Part shown: positions 38,516 through 45,540 of the stretch, piece after piece
How the letters are laid out: the number at the start of each line of letters is the position of its first letter
Numbering within the stretch: the stretch's first letter is position 1
Assembly (NCBI GenBank): GCA_035293805.1
Contig: DATGMD010000027.1
Coordinates: 1-45,540, forward strand
From: JAJPHF01 sp035293805
Lineage (GTDB): Bacteria > Chloroflexota > UBA6077 > JAJPHF01
Reading direction: 5' to 3'
Length of the DNA: 45,540 nucleotides
Translations under genes and position numbers: made by a program
Notes under the pieces: generated by a model
The model's database searches: none
Told to the model about the DNA's origin: nothing
The model's input: the letters and a program-made list of their open reading frames with translations, nothing else

Positions 38516-39391
38516 CTAGGCTCCCAGGTAGCGGGGATAGTAGACGAGGGTGACGAGGCTCCCCCCGGTGGCGCCGCTCAGCTCGACGCGCACGCTGCTG
38601 CTCCCGCGCGGCAGCGCCCAGAAGTGGGAGGCGGCGTTGAGGGTGCCAAACAGGTTGCTGCCGTCCGCCCCGCTCACCGTCTTCTGGCCGGGCCGCGTGT
38701 CGATCGTCACCACGTCGCTGGCGCCGAGCGTGGTGACCAGCGTCAGCGCGGCGCCGGTCGTGACGTTGGTGAGGACCAGGTTGCTGCCCGGGCCGGTGAT
38801 CGTCCAGATGGGCCAGGCCTCGACGTCGCCGGGGTTGCTGACCGCCGCGTCGCCGAGCACCGTGCTGGCGGACAGGCGCAGGGGGAAGAACGGGAAGAAC
38901 GGCGTCGCCGCGCTGCCGACGGCGAAATCGACGCGGGTGGGCGCGGTCGCGTACCAGTACGGGTCCCAGGCGCGCAGCACGAGCACGACCTTGCGCCAGC
39001 TCGTGCCGCCGGCGTCCTTGTCGAGGACCTCGGCGCCCTCCAGGCCGCTGTGATAGCGGCAGGTCAGCTCGCGCACGCCGCCGTCCGGGCCCTGCACGCG
39101 CAGCTTGCCGTCGCCGCGCTGGGGGTCGAAGGTGTGCAGCAGCGTCCGGTAGAGCGCGCGGAGCGCCGTCGCGTCCGCGCCGCGCAGCAGGAGCGGCAGG
39201 TCCACCTCGCGCACGCCGACCTGCACCTGGCGCAGCCGCGCGCCGGGCTGGAGCGGGACCGGCTCCTCGGCGAAGGCGATGGGCGGCATGAAGGCGCCCT
39301 GGCGGCCCCACAGCAGTTCGAACTGCGGCTGGCCGCTCAGCACCGTCTCCACGCCGTCGGGCGCCACCCAGCTCACGACCTCAAGCGCCAT
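38516..39391 (-). CDS. Distal tail (Dit)-like protein
   Basis: A 291-residue protein placed between tape measure and tail hub protein. VREVDLPLLLRGADATALRAL is typical of phage tail proteins of the Dit family, and KVVLVLRAWDPYWYA marks the end of the N-terminal ring domain; a C-terminal beta domain follows. It forms the hexameric ring at the tail tip. Overlaps the tape measure stop by 11 bases; GGAG lies seven bases before the ATG. Confidence 0.8.
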   Translation of the reverse strand: MALEVVSWVAPDGVETVLSGQPQFELLWGRQGAFMPPIAFAEEPVPLQPGARLRQVQVGVREVDLPLLLRGADATALRALYRTLLHTFDPQRGDGKLRVQGPDGGVRELTCRYHSGLEGAEVLDKDAGGTSWRKVVLVLRAWDPYWYATAPTRVDFAVGSAATPFFPFFPLRLSASTVLGDAAVSNPGDVEAWPIWTITGPGSNLVLTNVTTGAALTLVTTLGASDVVTIDTRPGQKTVSGADGSNLFGTLNAASHFWALPRGSSSVRVELSGATGGSLVTLVYYPRYLGA

Positions 39392-42300
39392 GCAGCAGCT
39401 CCGCGCGCCGCAGCATCCGCAGCAGGCCGTCCTCGGTCAACTGCTCGCCGCCGGGGGCGTTGATCGTGATGTTGTAGGTGGGGCCGCCCGCCCGCGCGGC
39501 GGCCGCGTCACCCGTGACGTTGACGGCGTAGCCGGCCTGCGTCGTCGGGTCGATGCCGTTGGCGATCATGTACTGCAGCGCGTACAGCCCGGGGTTCATC
39601 GCGTAGAGCGCGTTCTGGAGGTAGTTCGGGTCGTAGCTCGGCCCGTTCGTGCCCTGCGGCCCCGCGGTGGGCGCCCCCACCGGCCGGCTGAAGAGGCTGG
39701 AGGTCGTCGGCTGGTCGAACGGGTTGGGGAAGCTGTTGCCGTAGATCTGGCCGAGGGTCAGGCCCGGCGCGGTGAGCCCCCAGGCCGCGAGCCCGCTCCC
39801 CGGATAGGCGCCGCTCTGGAAGCCCTGCAGCGCGTTCTTGCCGCCGCTCGGGCCGCCCGTGCCGCTCGTCGGCCTCGTCAGGCCCGTGTTGATGATGTTC
39901 TGCAGGCCCTCGATGCCGCCCCCGACGTTGCCGGCCGCCCCGCTCTTGACCGCCTGGATAGCCTGCTGCATGGCGGCCGTGACCTTCACCAGGTTGTTGG
40001 CCGCCTCCGCCACCGCGGCCTGCTGGGCCTCCGCGGCCGCCTGCACCGCCGCGGCGCTCGCGGCCGCCACCGCCTGGGTACCCGCCACGGCCGTGGTGGC
40101 CATCGTCCGGAAGTCGGCCTGGATGCCCGCGAACCGCGCCTTGACCGAGGTCTGAATGTCGGCCAGGAAGGTATCAACCGTGTCCGCGCCGGCCGTGACC
40201 TCGGCCTCGAGCACGCCCATGATCTCGCGGGCCTTGCGGCGGCCCTCCTCGAGGGGCGTCCCCAGCACCCGGACGACCGCCGCGGTCACGGTCGGGGTAC
40301 CAGCGTCCAACGCCTCGACGGTCCCCTGGATATAACCCTCGCCGCTGGGCCGCCCCAGGCGATCGGCCCAGGTGCGCGACGGCGAGTTGATGTTCAGCAC
40401 GGCCGGCGACTGCAAGAATGCCAGTAGGCCGCCCAGCTTCTCCGCCAGGGTGGGGCCGACGGTGGCCCAGATCTCGCCCAGCCCCTGCAGGAACCCCTGG
40501 ATGATCTGCTGGCCGATCTGGCGCATGCCGCGCGTGGCCTGCTCGCCCCACGTCACGAACGCCTGAATGCCGCCGAACAGGTTGCCGAGAATCGGCCCCA
40601 GCGTGCTCAGCAGGTTGCCCACGCCGTGCAGGGCCTGGATGAAGCCGCCGGCGAGAAAGCCCGCCAGCGTGCGGAACGCCTGCATCTCCTCGCCCACGAT
40701 GAACCCGGCGACGGTCACAATAACCGGGAGGAGGTGATCTTTGATCCAGCCGCCGAGGGCTTGCACTGCCGGCAGAACCGTGTCTTTGAGGAACCCCGCG
40801 AAGTCCTTGAACGCGGGAATTCCCGTTTCCTGGAGCCACTGGCCGAGATCATCCAGCGTCGGCTGGACGTGCTCCGCGAACCAATCGCTAAACTCCTGGG
40901 CCGCCGCGAGCACATTCTTGGCGATAGTGAAGGCGAAGTCCTTGAGGTACGGAATGCCGGTATTTTGCAGCCAGTCCCCCAAGTCATTGAGCACGGGCTG
41001 CACATGCTCGCCAAACCAGTCGCTAAAGTCCTTGGCTGCCGCCAGCACCTTCTCCCCGATGGTGAAGGCCATATCTTTCAGTACGGGCACCACGTTGTCG
41101 CCAATCCAGCCCGCGAAGCTCTGGAGGGCGGGGATCGCCGTGTCCGTGACCCAGCCGATGACGACCTGCGTCTTGTCCTGGATGCCGCCCCAGTTGTTCA
41201 CCCAGGCGACGGCCAGCGCGGCGATGGCGGCTGTCACGAGCCCCACTGGCACGGCCACGGCGGCGATGGCACCGCCGACGAGACCAAAGCTCGCAGTGAT
41301 GGCGGGCAGTGCGCCCGCGAGCATCAGGAGCGGCCCCCCGAGCAGCCCGACCGCGGTCACCACGACGCCGATGGCCACCGCCGTGTTCTGCACCGGCTCG
41401 GGCAGCTCGAGGAACCAGTTGACCAGGTCCGTCACGCGATCGACGAGCACGCGCGCGACGGGGAGCAGCCGCTCGCCGACGGTGATGGCCAGCGTCTCGA
41501 CGGAGCCCTTGAGCTGCTCCATGCTGCCGGCCAGGTTGTCGAGCCGGGTGGCGGCGACGGCCTCGGCCGTCACCTTGCCCATGCTCTCGGCCATCTGGTC
41601 GAAGCCCTCGGCGCCGGCGTCGGCCATGATGGCAGCCGCGCGCATGGCGTCGGTCCCGAAGATCAGGTGGAGGCTTTGCAGCTTCTCCTGCTCGGTGAGG
41701 CCCGCCATCGCGTTCTGCAAGAGGTCCGCGATCTCGCCGAAGCTCTTGGCCTTCCCCGAGGCGTCGAAGAACTGATTCGCGCCGTCCTCGGTGATGAGCC
41801 CGAGCTTCTTCATCTCCTCGGCGGCCTGCTTCGACTTCGGCACCAGGTCGGTGAGGAACACTTTGAGCGACGTGCCGGCGTCGGAGCCCTTCACGCCGGC
41901 GTTGCCGAGGATGGCGATGGCCGTGGCGGTGTCGTCGATCGTCTGGCCCGACACCTTGGCGACCGCGCCCACCTGCTGCAGCGCGAACTTGAAGTCGCTC
42001 ACTTCCAGCGAGCTGGCGTTGGCCGCGCCGGCGATCAGGTCGGCGACGTGGGCCATGTCCTCGCCGCGCAGGTTGAAGGTGTTGAGCGCGTTGCTGGCGA
42101 TCTCCGCGGCGTCCTTGAGTGAGGTGCCGCCGGCCGCCGCCAGGTTCAGCGTGGCCGCGGCGGCGCCGTCGAGGATGTCCGTGGCCGAGATGCCGCCCTT
42201 GACCAGCTCCTCGATGCCCTCGGCCGCCTCTTTGGCGCTGTAGACGGTGTCCTTGCCGAGCTTGAGCGCGAGGTCGCTGAGCGACTGGCCGAAGGCGTCG

Positions 42301-42539
42301 ACCTCCTCGGGCGACATCACGGCCTTCACGCCCGACATGGTCTTCTCGAACTCGCCCGCCTTGCTGAGCGCCTCGCCGAAGGCACCGGCGCCCGCCACGC
42401 CCACGGCGGTCATGGCGGCGCCGACGCCGAGCATGGCCTTGTGCGTGTCGTCGAGCTTCTTGAGGGTCGAGTCGAGCACGCCGGTGATCTGGTCGTCGGC
42501 GCGGAGGATGACGGCCAGCTCGGCGATGTTGACGGCCAC
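39381..42539 (-). CDS. Phage tail tape measure protein
   Basis: A 1052-residue protein. The TP901-type core spans about residues 45-350 (GEFEKTMSGVKAVMSPEEV, VLVDRVTDLVNWFLELPEP is just after). Hydrophobic helices (about 385-445) follow, then two 45-residue repeats (486-575) and a long Ala/Gln-rich helical part. The start is a GTG preceded by GGGAG. Length usually sets tail length (about 1.5 angstrom per residue), so a tail near 155 nm is expected. It lies downstream of the chaperones. Confidence 0.93.
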   Translation of the reverse strand: MAVNIAELAVILRADDQITGVLDSTLKKLDDTHKAMLGVGAAMTAVGVAGAGAFGEALSKAGEFEKTMSGVKAVMSPEEVDAFGQSLSDLALKLGKDTVYSAKEAAEGIEELVKGGISATDILDGAAAATLNLAAAGGTSLKDAAEIASNALNTFNLRGEDMAHVADLIAGAANASSLEVSDFKFALQQVGAVAKVSGQTIDDTATAIAILGNAGVKGSDAGTSLKVFLTDLVPKSKQAAEEMKKLGLITEDGANQFFDASGKAKSFGEIADLLQNAMAGLTEQEKLQSLHLIFGTDAMRAAAIMADAGAEGFDQMAESMGKVTAEAVAATRLDNLAGSMEQLKGSVETLAITVGERLLPVARVLVDRVTDLVNWFLELPEPVQNTAVAIGVVVTAVGLLGGPLLMLAGALPAITASFGLVGGAIAAVAVPVGLVTAAIAALAVAWVNNWGGIQDKTQVVIGWVTDTAIPALQSFAGWIGDNVVPVLKDMAFTIGEKVLAAAKDFSDWFGEHVQPVLNDLGDWLQNTGIPYLKDFAFTIAKNVLAAAQEFSDWFAEHVQPTLDDLGQWLQETGIPAFKDFAGFLKDTVLPAVQALGGWIKDHLLPVIVTVAGFIVGEEMQAFRTLAGFLAGGFIQALHGVGNLLSTLGPILGNLFGGIQAFVTWGEQATRGMRQIGQQIIQGFLQGLGEIWATVGPTLAEKLGGLLAFLQSPAVLNINSPSRTWADRLGRPSGEGYIQGTVEALDAGTPTVTAAVVRVLGTPLEEGRRKAREIMGVLEAEVTAGADTVDTFLADIQTSVKARFAGIQADFRTMATTAVAGTQAVAAASAAAVQAAAEAQQAAVAEAANNLVKVTAAMQQAIQAVKSGAAGNVGGGIEGLQNIINTGLTRPTSGTGGPSGGKNALQGFQSGAYPGSGLAAWGLTAPGLTLGQIYGNSFPNPFDQPTTSSLFSRPVGAPTAGPQGTNGPSYDPNYLQNALYAMNPGLYALQYMIANGIDPTTQAGYAVNVTGDAAAARAGGPTYNITINAPGGEQLTEDGLLRMLRRAELLHGA
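40815..41084 (-). repeat. Two tandem 135-bp repeats inside the tape measure gene
   Basis: Residues 486-530 and 531-575 of the tape measure protein are a 45-residue unit repeated twice, with LKD-F-A-F-T-I, FSDWF-EHVQP and LGxWLQ-TGIP shared. A third, shorter and decayed unit follows. The segment is less GC-rich than its surroundings. Confidence 0.85.
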
Positions 42540-42565
42540 GGGGTAGCTCCCGGTGCGGGGATGGG

Positions 42566-43089
42566 TTAGGCGTTACGCTCGCGGGCGGCACGGGCGGCGG
42601 CGCCCTCGGCCTCTTCGGCTGCGAGGGCCCAGCGCTGCCAGGTGACGGGCTGCCGGGCCAGCTCCCACGGCGGCACGCCGAGGTAGCGGGCCGCGCGGAG
42701 CAGCGGATACCACGGGGGACAGGCGCCCACGACGCCGCCCGTGGTTAGCCAGCGGCGGAGGGCGCGCCCGCTTCCCCCGGGGACATGTCCTCGACAATCG
42801 CCGTCAGGACTTGCCCCAGGAAGCGCGTGGGCAGCGTGCGCAGGCTCTCGGCCGTGGTCGGGACGGGCTTGCCGCGGTCGTCCTGGAGGTCCCAGGCGTC
42901 GAGCACGCCGGCGAGCAGGGCGACGATCGGGCCGGCGGGGCGGCGGTCGTCGTCGCGCTTGGCGGCGACCTCCTCCTCGACGAGCGGCGTGTAGCCCGAC
43001 GGGCGGTAGGTCACGGTAAGCTGCTCGTCGCCGACGGGCACCTGCACGGTGCGCCGATCGGCGGCCAGGTGGCTGAGGCGTAGGGCCAT
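42566..43089 (-). CDS. Tail assembly chaperone G-T fusion made by -1 frameshift
   Basis: The 0-frame gene ends at 42745, but the -1 frame stays open to 42566. Reading C CCG GGG then sliding back one base gives 105 G residues plus 69 of the second frame (174 total), ending PPWYPLLRAARYLGVPPW and an Ala/Glu-rich tail. An unshifted start in the second frame (GTG 42730) has no ribosome site. The organisation is that of lambda G/G-T and other siphophages. Confidence 0.72.
42745..43089 (-). CDS. Tail assembly chaperone G (unshifted product)
   Basis: A 114-residue protein between the major tail and tape measure genes. MALRLSHLAADRRTVQV, then TVTYRPSGYTPLVEEEV and LLAGVLDAWDLQDDRG. GGAGAG lies seven bases before the ATG. 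Its identification rests on position, size and the downstream overlapping frame rather than on sequence similarity. It is expected to bind tape measure protein during tail assembly. Confidence 0.75.
   Translation of the reverse strand: MALRLSHLAADRRTVQVPVGDEQLTVTYRPSGYTPLVEEEVAAKRDDDRRPAGPIVALLAGVLDAWDLQDDRGKPVPTTAESLRTLPTRFLGQVLTAIVEDMSPGEAGAPSAAG
42775..42781 (-). other. Slippery heptamer C CCG GGG
   Basis: On the minus strand the 0-frame codons CCG GGG are preceded by C, making a perfect X-XXY-YYZ heptamer. tRNAs on CCG and GGG can re-pair at CCC and GGG in the -1 frame. A second short run (GGG GGA A) and a GGGCGCGCCC dyad follow a few bases later. Confidence 0.75.
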
Positions 43090-43098
43090 GCGGATGCT

Positions 43099-43120
43099 CT
43101 CCTTGTGCGGGCCCGGGGCG
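43099..43120 (-). repeat. 22-bp leader repeat, copy 2 (upstream of chaperone G)
   Basis: Identical to 35901-35922, with AAGGAG at its end and a GGGCCC dyad inside. Here GGAGAGCATCCGC then leads to the ATG at 43089. Confidence 0.75.
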
Positions 43121-43152
43121 CGTATCGCCCCGGGGGTATGGGGGCGCGCGGG

Positions 43153-44148
43153 TTACAGGCTGGTCTGGGTGTTGACGACCTTCACTTGGAGCGCGCGGCC
43201 CCAGGTGGCGTCGTGGACGGCCTGGAAGGTCCACTCGATGGCGTAGACGCCGTCCGAGTCGGCGAACGGGCCGACGCCCGAGACCTTGCCGGCGAGGTCG
43301 AGCTGGAAGAGGTAGGTGGACGCGGGCGGGCCGGCCTCGATCTGCGCGCCGGCGGCCGCCAGGCGGATGAACCGCGTGTCGCCCTGGCGCGCGGCCGCCA
43401 GGTAGCCCATGCCCTCGGCGTCGGCCTCGAGCAGGAGCTTCAGCTCCAGCTTGGGCTCGGTCTCGACGTGGGCCGCGAAGCTGTTGTTCGCCGAGTTGAC
43501 GGTCCACAGCGGCCCGAAGCGGCCGCTCAGGGTCCAGGAGCCCGAGAGCACGCGGTTGGCCTTCGTCGTGCCCAGCCCCGCCGAGCTCGGGTCGATGTAG
43601 ACGTCGAGCTGCTTCGGCAGGATCGGCACGAGCGGGATCGCCGTCGGCGTGGCGGTCAGGGTGATGCCGTCGGTGAGGTTCTGGCCGAGCATCGTGCCCG
43701 TGAGCGCGATGTCCTTGCGGGAGAACGTCATGCCCAGCTCGGGGACGATGCCGTAGCTGAACTTGTGGGCGCGCACCGCGGAGCCCTGCTCGACGGTGAA
43801 GGTCTTGACCGTGTCCTCGCTGGTGCTCGACGGGTCGAACAGCCAGGAGTACGCCTGGCCCGTGGTCGGGATGATCTGGGTCGGCGTGACGCTCTTCAGG
43901 ATCGAGCTGAGCAGATAGATCAGCTCGGTGTAGGTCGGCTGGCCTTTGATGCTCGCCTGCGACCACTCCTGGCCGAGCGCCTGCACGGTCGGGTACTTCG
44001 TGCCCATCGGGCGGAACAGGCTGATGTTCGCCTGAATGCTCGGCTCGATGGAGATGCTCTGGAGGAGCTTGTTGGCGGCGGTACTGGTGCCCGGCGTGGT
44101 CTCGACGCCGAGCTGGACAACCTGGGCGATACTGGCTCGCTCTGCCAC
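43153..44148 (-). CDS. Major tail (tube) protein
   Basis: A 331-residue structural protein. AERASIAQVVQLGVETTPGT is characteristic of tail tube subunits; GTMLGQNLTDGITL and GSWTLSGRFGPLWTV follow. The start is the GTG at 44148 after GGGAG. A reading frame extends farther upstream antisense to nothing conserved. Located upstream of the chaperones, as expected for the tube. Confidence 0.84.
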   Translation of the reverse strand: MAERASIAQVVQLGVETTPGTSTAANKLLQSISIEPSIQANISLFRPMGTKYPTVQALGQEWSQASIKGQPTYTELIYLLSSILKSVTPTQIIPTTGQAYSWLFDPSSTSEDTVKTFTVEQGSAVRAHKFSYGIVPELGMTFSRKDIALTGTMLGQNLTDGITLTATPTAIPLVPILPKQLDVYIDPSSAGLGTTKANRVLSGSWTLSGRFGPLWTVNSANNSFAAHVETEPKLELKLLLEADAEGMGYLAAARQGDTRFIRLAAAGAQIEAGPPASTYLFQLDLAGKVSGVGPFADSDGVYAIEWTFQAVHDATWGRALQVKVVNTQTSL

Positions 44149-44231
44149 GGCAGACTCCCATGCGGTCGGGTGGGTCCGCAGTGGACCGCGCGGGGCGGCA
44201 GCAGAGCCGCGGTGAGCGGTGGCGACGGGGG

Positions 44232-44654
44232 TTAGGCGCCGCGGGCGATCAGCCGGTACAGGGCACCGAGGTGCCAGTACCGGATGCCGCTGTCGGTTTC
44301 CTCGTAGTCGACGGGCTGCTCGCCGACGCACGCGTAGACGGCGCCGGCGGCAGTGCTGCCACTCGCGCCCTGGAGCACCGCGTCGAGCTGGTCGGCGATA
44401 GCCCGGAGCGCGGCCGCGTCCTGCTTCACCAGGCCGATGGCCTTCACCTGGAAGACGAGATCGGCCATGATGCGCGCGGTGCCGACGCCCTGGACGTGGT
44501 GCCCGCCCTGGTAGCTCCACACGACGTAGGGCGTGGGGGCGCCCTCGTCGGCCTGGTTGCGGTAGATGCGGCTGCCGGTGAGGCTCTGGAGCGTCGCATC
44601 GCCCTGCAGCGTCGCGGCCAGCCAGGCGTGCGCCGTGACCGTCTCGCTGCTCAC
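44232..44654 (-). CDS. Tail terminator/completion protein (DUF3168-like)
   Basis: A 140-residue protein with LAATLQGDATLQSLTGSRIYRNQADEG near the N-terminus and YVVWSYQGGHHVQG following, then VFQVKAIG, and YRLIARGA at the end. This pattern matches tail-completion proteins. The GTG start overlaps the HK97 gp10-like stop (GTGA). Confidence 0.72.
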   Translation of the reverse strand: MSSETVTAHAWLAATLQGDATLQSLTGSRIYRNQADEGAPTPYVVWSYQGGHHVQGVGTARIMADLVFQVKAIGLVKQDAAALRAIADQLDAVLQGASGSTAAGAVYACVGEQPVDYEETDSGIRYWHLGALYRLIARGA

Positions 44655-45064
44655 GGGTGGAGCGCCTTCATCGCCTCGACGAACGCGGGGCGCACGGCCT
44701 CGGCGGCCGGGCCGAGGAACGGCCGCGCGCCCATGCGGCGGGTGCCCAGCTCGACGTACACGCCGTACTCGGCGCCGACGGCGACGACGGCGGCCAGGTC
44801 GTCGGGCCGCTCGTGCTCGGGGAGCATACGCGCCTGGCCGTTGGCGCCCTGCGCGGCCGACCGCGCGGCGCCGTAGCCGCTCTCCTTGCGGGTGCGGGTG
44901 TAGATGCTGTTGCGCAGCGCGCCCGTGTCGATCGGCGCGGCCTGCTTCGCCCGCGCCTCGACGTCGAAGGCGGCCTTACGGATGACCTCATCGGCCCGGT
45001 CGTGCAGGCTGTCGCGGAAGGCCTGCAGGCCTGCGTAAGTCAGGGTCGAGCTGAGGCTAAACAT
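44651..45064 (-). CDS. HK97 gp10-like minor structural protein
   Basis: A 137-residue protein with the gp10 family pattern: FDVEARAKQAAPIDTGALRNSIY followed by VGAEYGVYVELGTRRMGARPFLGPA. It acts in head-tail joining or tail completion. The ATG overlaps the upstream stop (ATGA). Confidence 0.85.
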   Translation of the reverse strand: MFSLSSTLTYAGLQAFRDSLHDRADEVIRKAAFDVEARAKQAAPIDTGALRNSIYTRTRKESGYGAARSAAQGANGQARMLPEHERPDDLAAVVAVGAEYGVYVELGTRRMGARPFLGPAAEAVRPAFVEAMKALHP

Positions 45065-45426
45065 CAGAGCACCTGCACACAGGCGATCTCGCGCACGAAC
45101 TCCCAGGTGCGCGGCCCGAGCGGCGCCGCCACCTCGAAGGTGCTGGGGCCGACGACGATGCGGTCCTGCGGCTGGACGTCGGTCCCGACGGGCAGCAGCA
45201 CGATCCAGGCGGCCTGCGTGCCGAGCTGCGCGGCGACCACGCTCTCGTCCGGGCGGTAGGGCCGCGGCCCCACGGCGCACGGCACGGTGGCCACCGTCTG
45301 CCAGGCCATCGTGGTGCCGCCCATACCGTCCTGGGCGCCCGCGGTCGGCCGCTGAATCTCGGCAGTATCCGGGAGCAGCAGGGCGGCCTCGGCCTGGATG
45401 GCGGCCAGCTCACCAGTCGATAGCAA
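45064..45426 (-). CDS. Head-tail adaptor / head closure-like protein
   Basis: A 120-residue beta-rich protein: EIQRPTAGAQDGMGGTTMAWQTV then CAVGPRPYRPDE, WIVLLPVGTDVQPQDRIVV. It resembles SPP1 gp16-type or DUF6093-like proteins that connect head and tail. The start is a TTG after GGAG. The 5' end overlaps the previous gene stop by 17 bases. Confidence 0.7.
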   Translation of the reverse strand: MLSTGELAAIQAEAALLLPDTAEIQRPTAGAQDGMGGTTMAWQTVATVPCAVGPRPYRPDESVVAAQLGTQAAWIVLLPVGTDVQPQDRIVVGPSTFEVAAPLGPRTWEFVREIACVQVL

Positions 45427-45540
45427 CGGATCTCCAGTCGGGGAGGCCCTCGCCCCAGAAGTCCGCGGGCACGTCGGGGCGACTGAGCGGGATGCACTCG
45501 GCCCAGGCCTTCGCGCGATACTCGGCCGCCTGGGCGAGCA
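45410..45540 (-). CDS. Phage protein, C-terminal end only (cut by right edge)
   Basis: Only the last 42 residues are visible: LAQAAEYRAKAWAECIP, then DVPADFWGEGLPDWRS, ending AIDW-stop. From position it is a head-tail connector or capsid-related protein, but there is no family signature in the visible part. Confidence 0.6.
   Translation of the reverse strand, partial: LAQAAEYRAKAWAECIPLSRPDVPADFWGEGLPDWRSVAIDW

Larger units (their letters stand above)
32158..45540 (-). mobile_element. Siphovirus-type prophage, late tail and lysis genes (continues right of window)
   Basis: All genes from 32229 to the right edge are minus-strand, tightly packed with start/stop overlaps, and ordered as in siphophage late regions: head-tail joining, tail terminator, major tail protein, G/G-T chaperones, tape measure, distal tail, tail protein, fibres, lysis, PLD-like gene, terminator. 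No integrase, repressor, capsid, portal or terminase gene is in view, so the right boundary is unknown and I cannot locate attachment sites. A gene-transfer-agent or tailocin-like element is not excluded, since head genes are unseen. Confidence 0.88.

Noticed and set aside
40626..42122. Plus-strand open frame of about 498 codons antisense to the tape measure gene
   Set aside because: GC-driven shadow; the minus-strand frame has clear tape measure homology and a ribosome site.
42566..44161. One long gene from the open -1 frame
   Set aside because: Upstream of about 42790 the frame is antisense-like low-complexity sequence overlapping the chaperone G and major tail genes; only the end fits a G-T extension.

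Overview
The window is a GC-rich (roughly 70% by eye) bacterial chromosome segment with a prophage (or prophage-like tail module) in its right third. No rRNA, tRNA or CRISPR array is visible, and no gene-free stretch clearly exceeds 300 bases. The mix of flavin-dependent luciferase-like monooxygenases, a Rieske oxygenase, many SDR/MDR oxidoreductases, VOC and SnoaL/NTF2-fold proteins, a FecR-like secreted protein with a long Pro/Thr tail, and abundant short dispersed palindromes suggests a Chloroflexota-type heterotroph. An actinobacterial-type host cannot be excluded; this is inference from gene content, not phylogeny.

Host part (1-32.1 kb). From left: a UbiD-family decarboxylase (cut by the window edge), a cyclase-family metal hydrolase, a DUF433/DUF5615 toxin-antitoxin pair, two overlapping SDR dehydrogenases and an orphan molybdopterin subunit of the xanthine/CO dehydrogenase family, all on the minus strand. 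Then a FecR-like secreted protein, followed by a plus-strand set (RibD-type reductase, BchC-like MDR, DoxX) that converges on the first of two divergent GT4 glycosyltransferases. From 13.3 to 24.9 kb lie an NTF2-like protein, an SsuD-like monooxygenase, OsmC, a SnoaL-like cyclase, thioredoxin reductase, a quinone-oxidoreductase-like MDR, thymidylate kinase, a Rieske oxygenase, DoxX, two VOC proteins, a second luciferase-like monooxygenase and an Asp-box propeller. From 25 to 32 kb come a GltD-like flavoprotein that has lost most Fe-S cysteines, an orphan solute-binding lipoprotein, two overlapping methyltransferases, a CitE-like lyase, a small membrane protein and an acyl-CoA dehydrogenase. 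Together these read as scattered catabolic and redox functions (aromatic or organosulfur oxidation, CoA-thioester breakdown) rather than one operon.

A family of about 125-150 bp dispersed elements (three with ends at 6453, 15050 and 21229; one rearranged near 3624) has imperfect inverted ends and an internal hairpin whose stem carries a compensatory base-pair change. Other strong palindromes sit at gene ends.

Prophage part (about 32.15 kb to the right edge, all minus strand) is a siphovirus-type late module in canonical order: head-tail joining proteins, tail terminator, major tail protein, tail assembly chaperones G and G-T with a perfect -1 slippery heptamer, a 1052-residue tape measure protein, distal tail protein, a Gp37-like tail protein, two fibre/receptor-binding proteins with a shared N-terminal anchor and different tips, a lysis cassette (XhlA-like protein, two-domain endolysin, 2-TM protein), and a phospholipase D-like protein as the last gene before a rho-independent terminator. 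No integrase, capsid or terminase gene is inside the window, so the element continues to the right.
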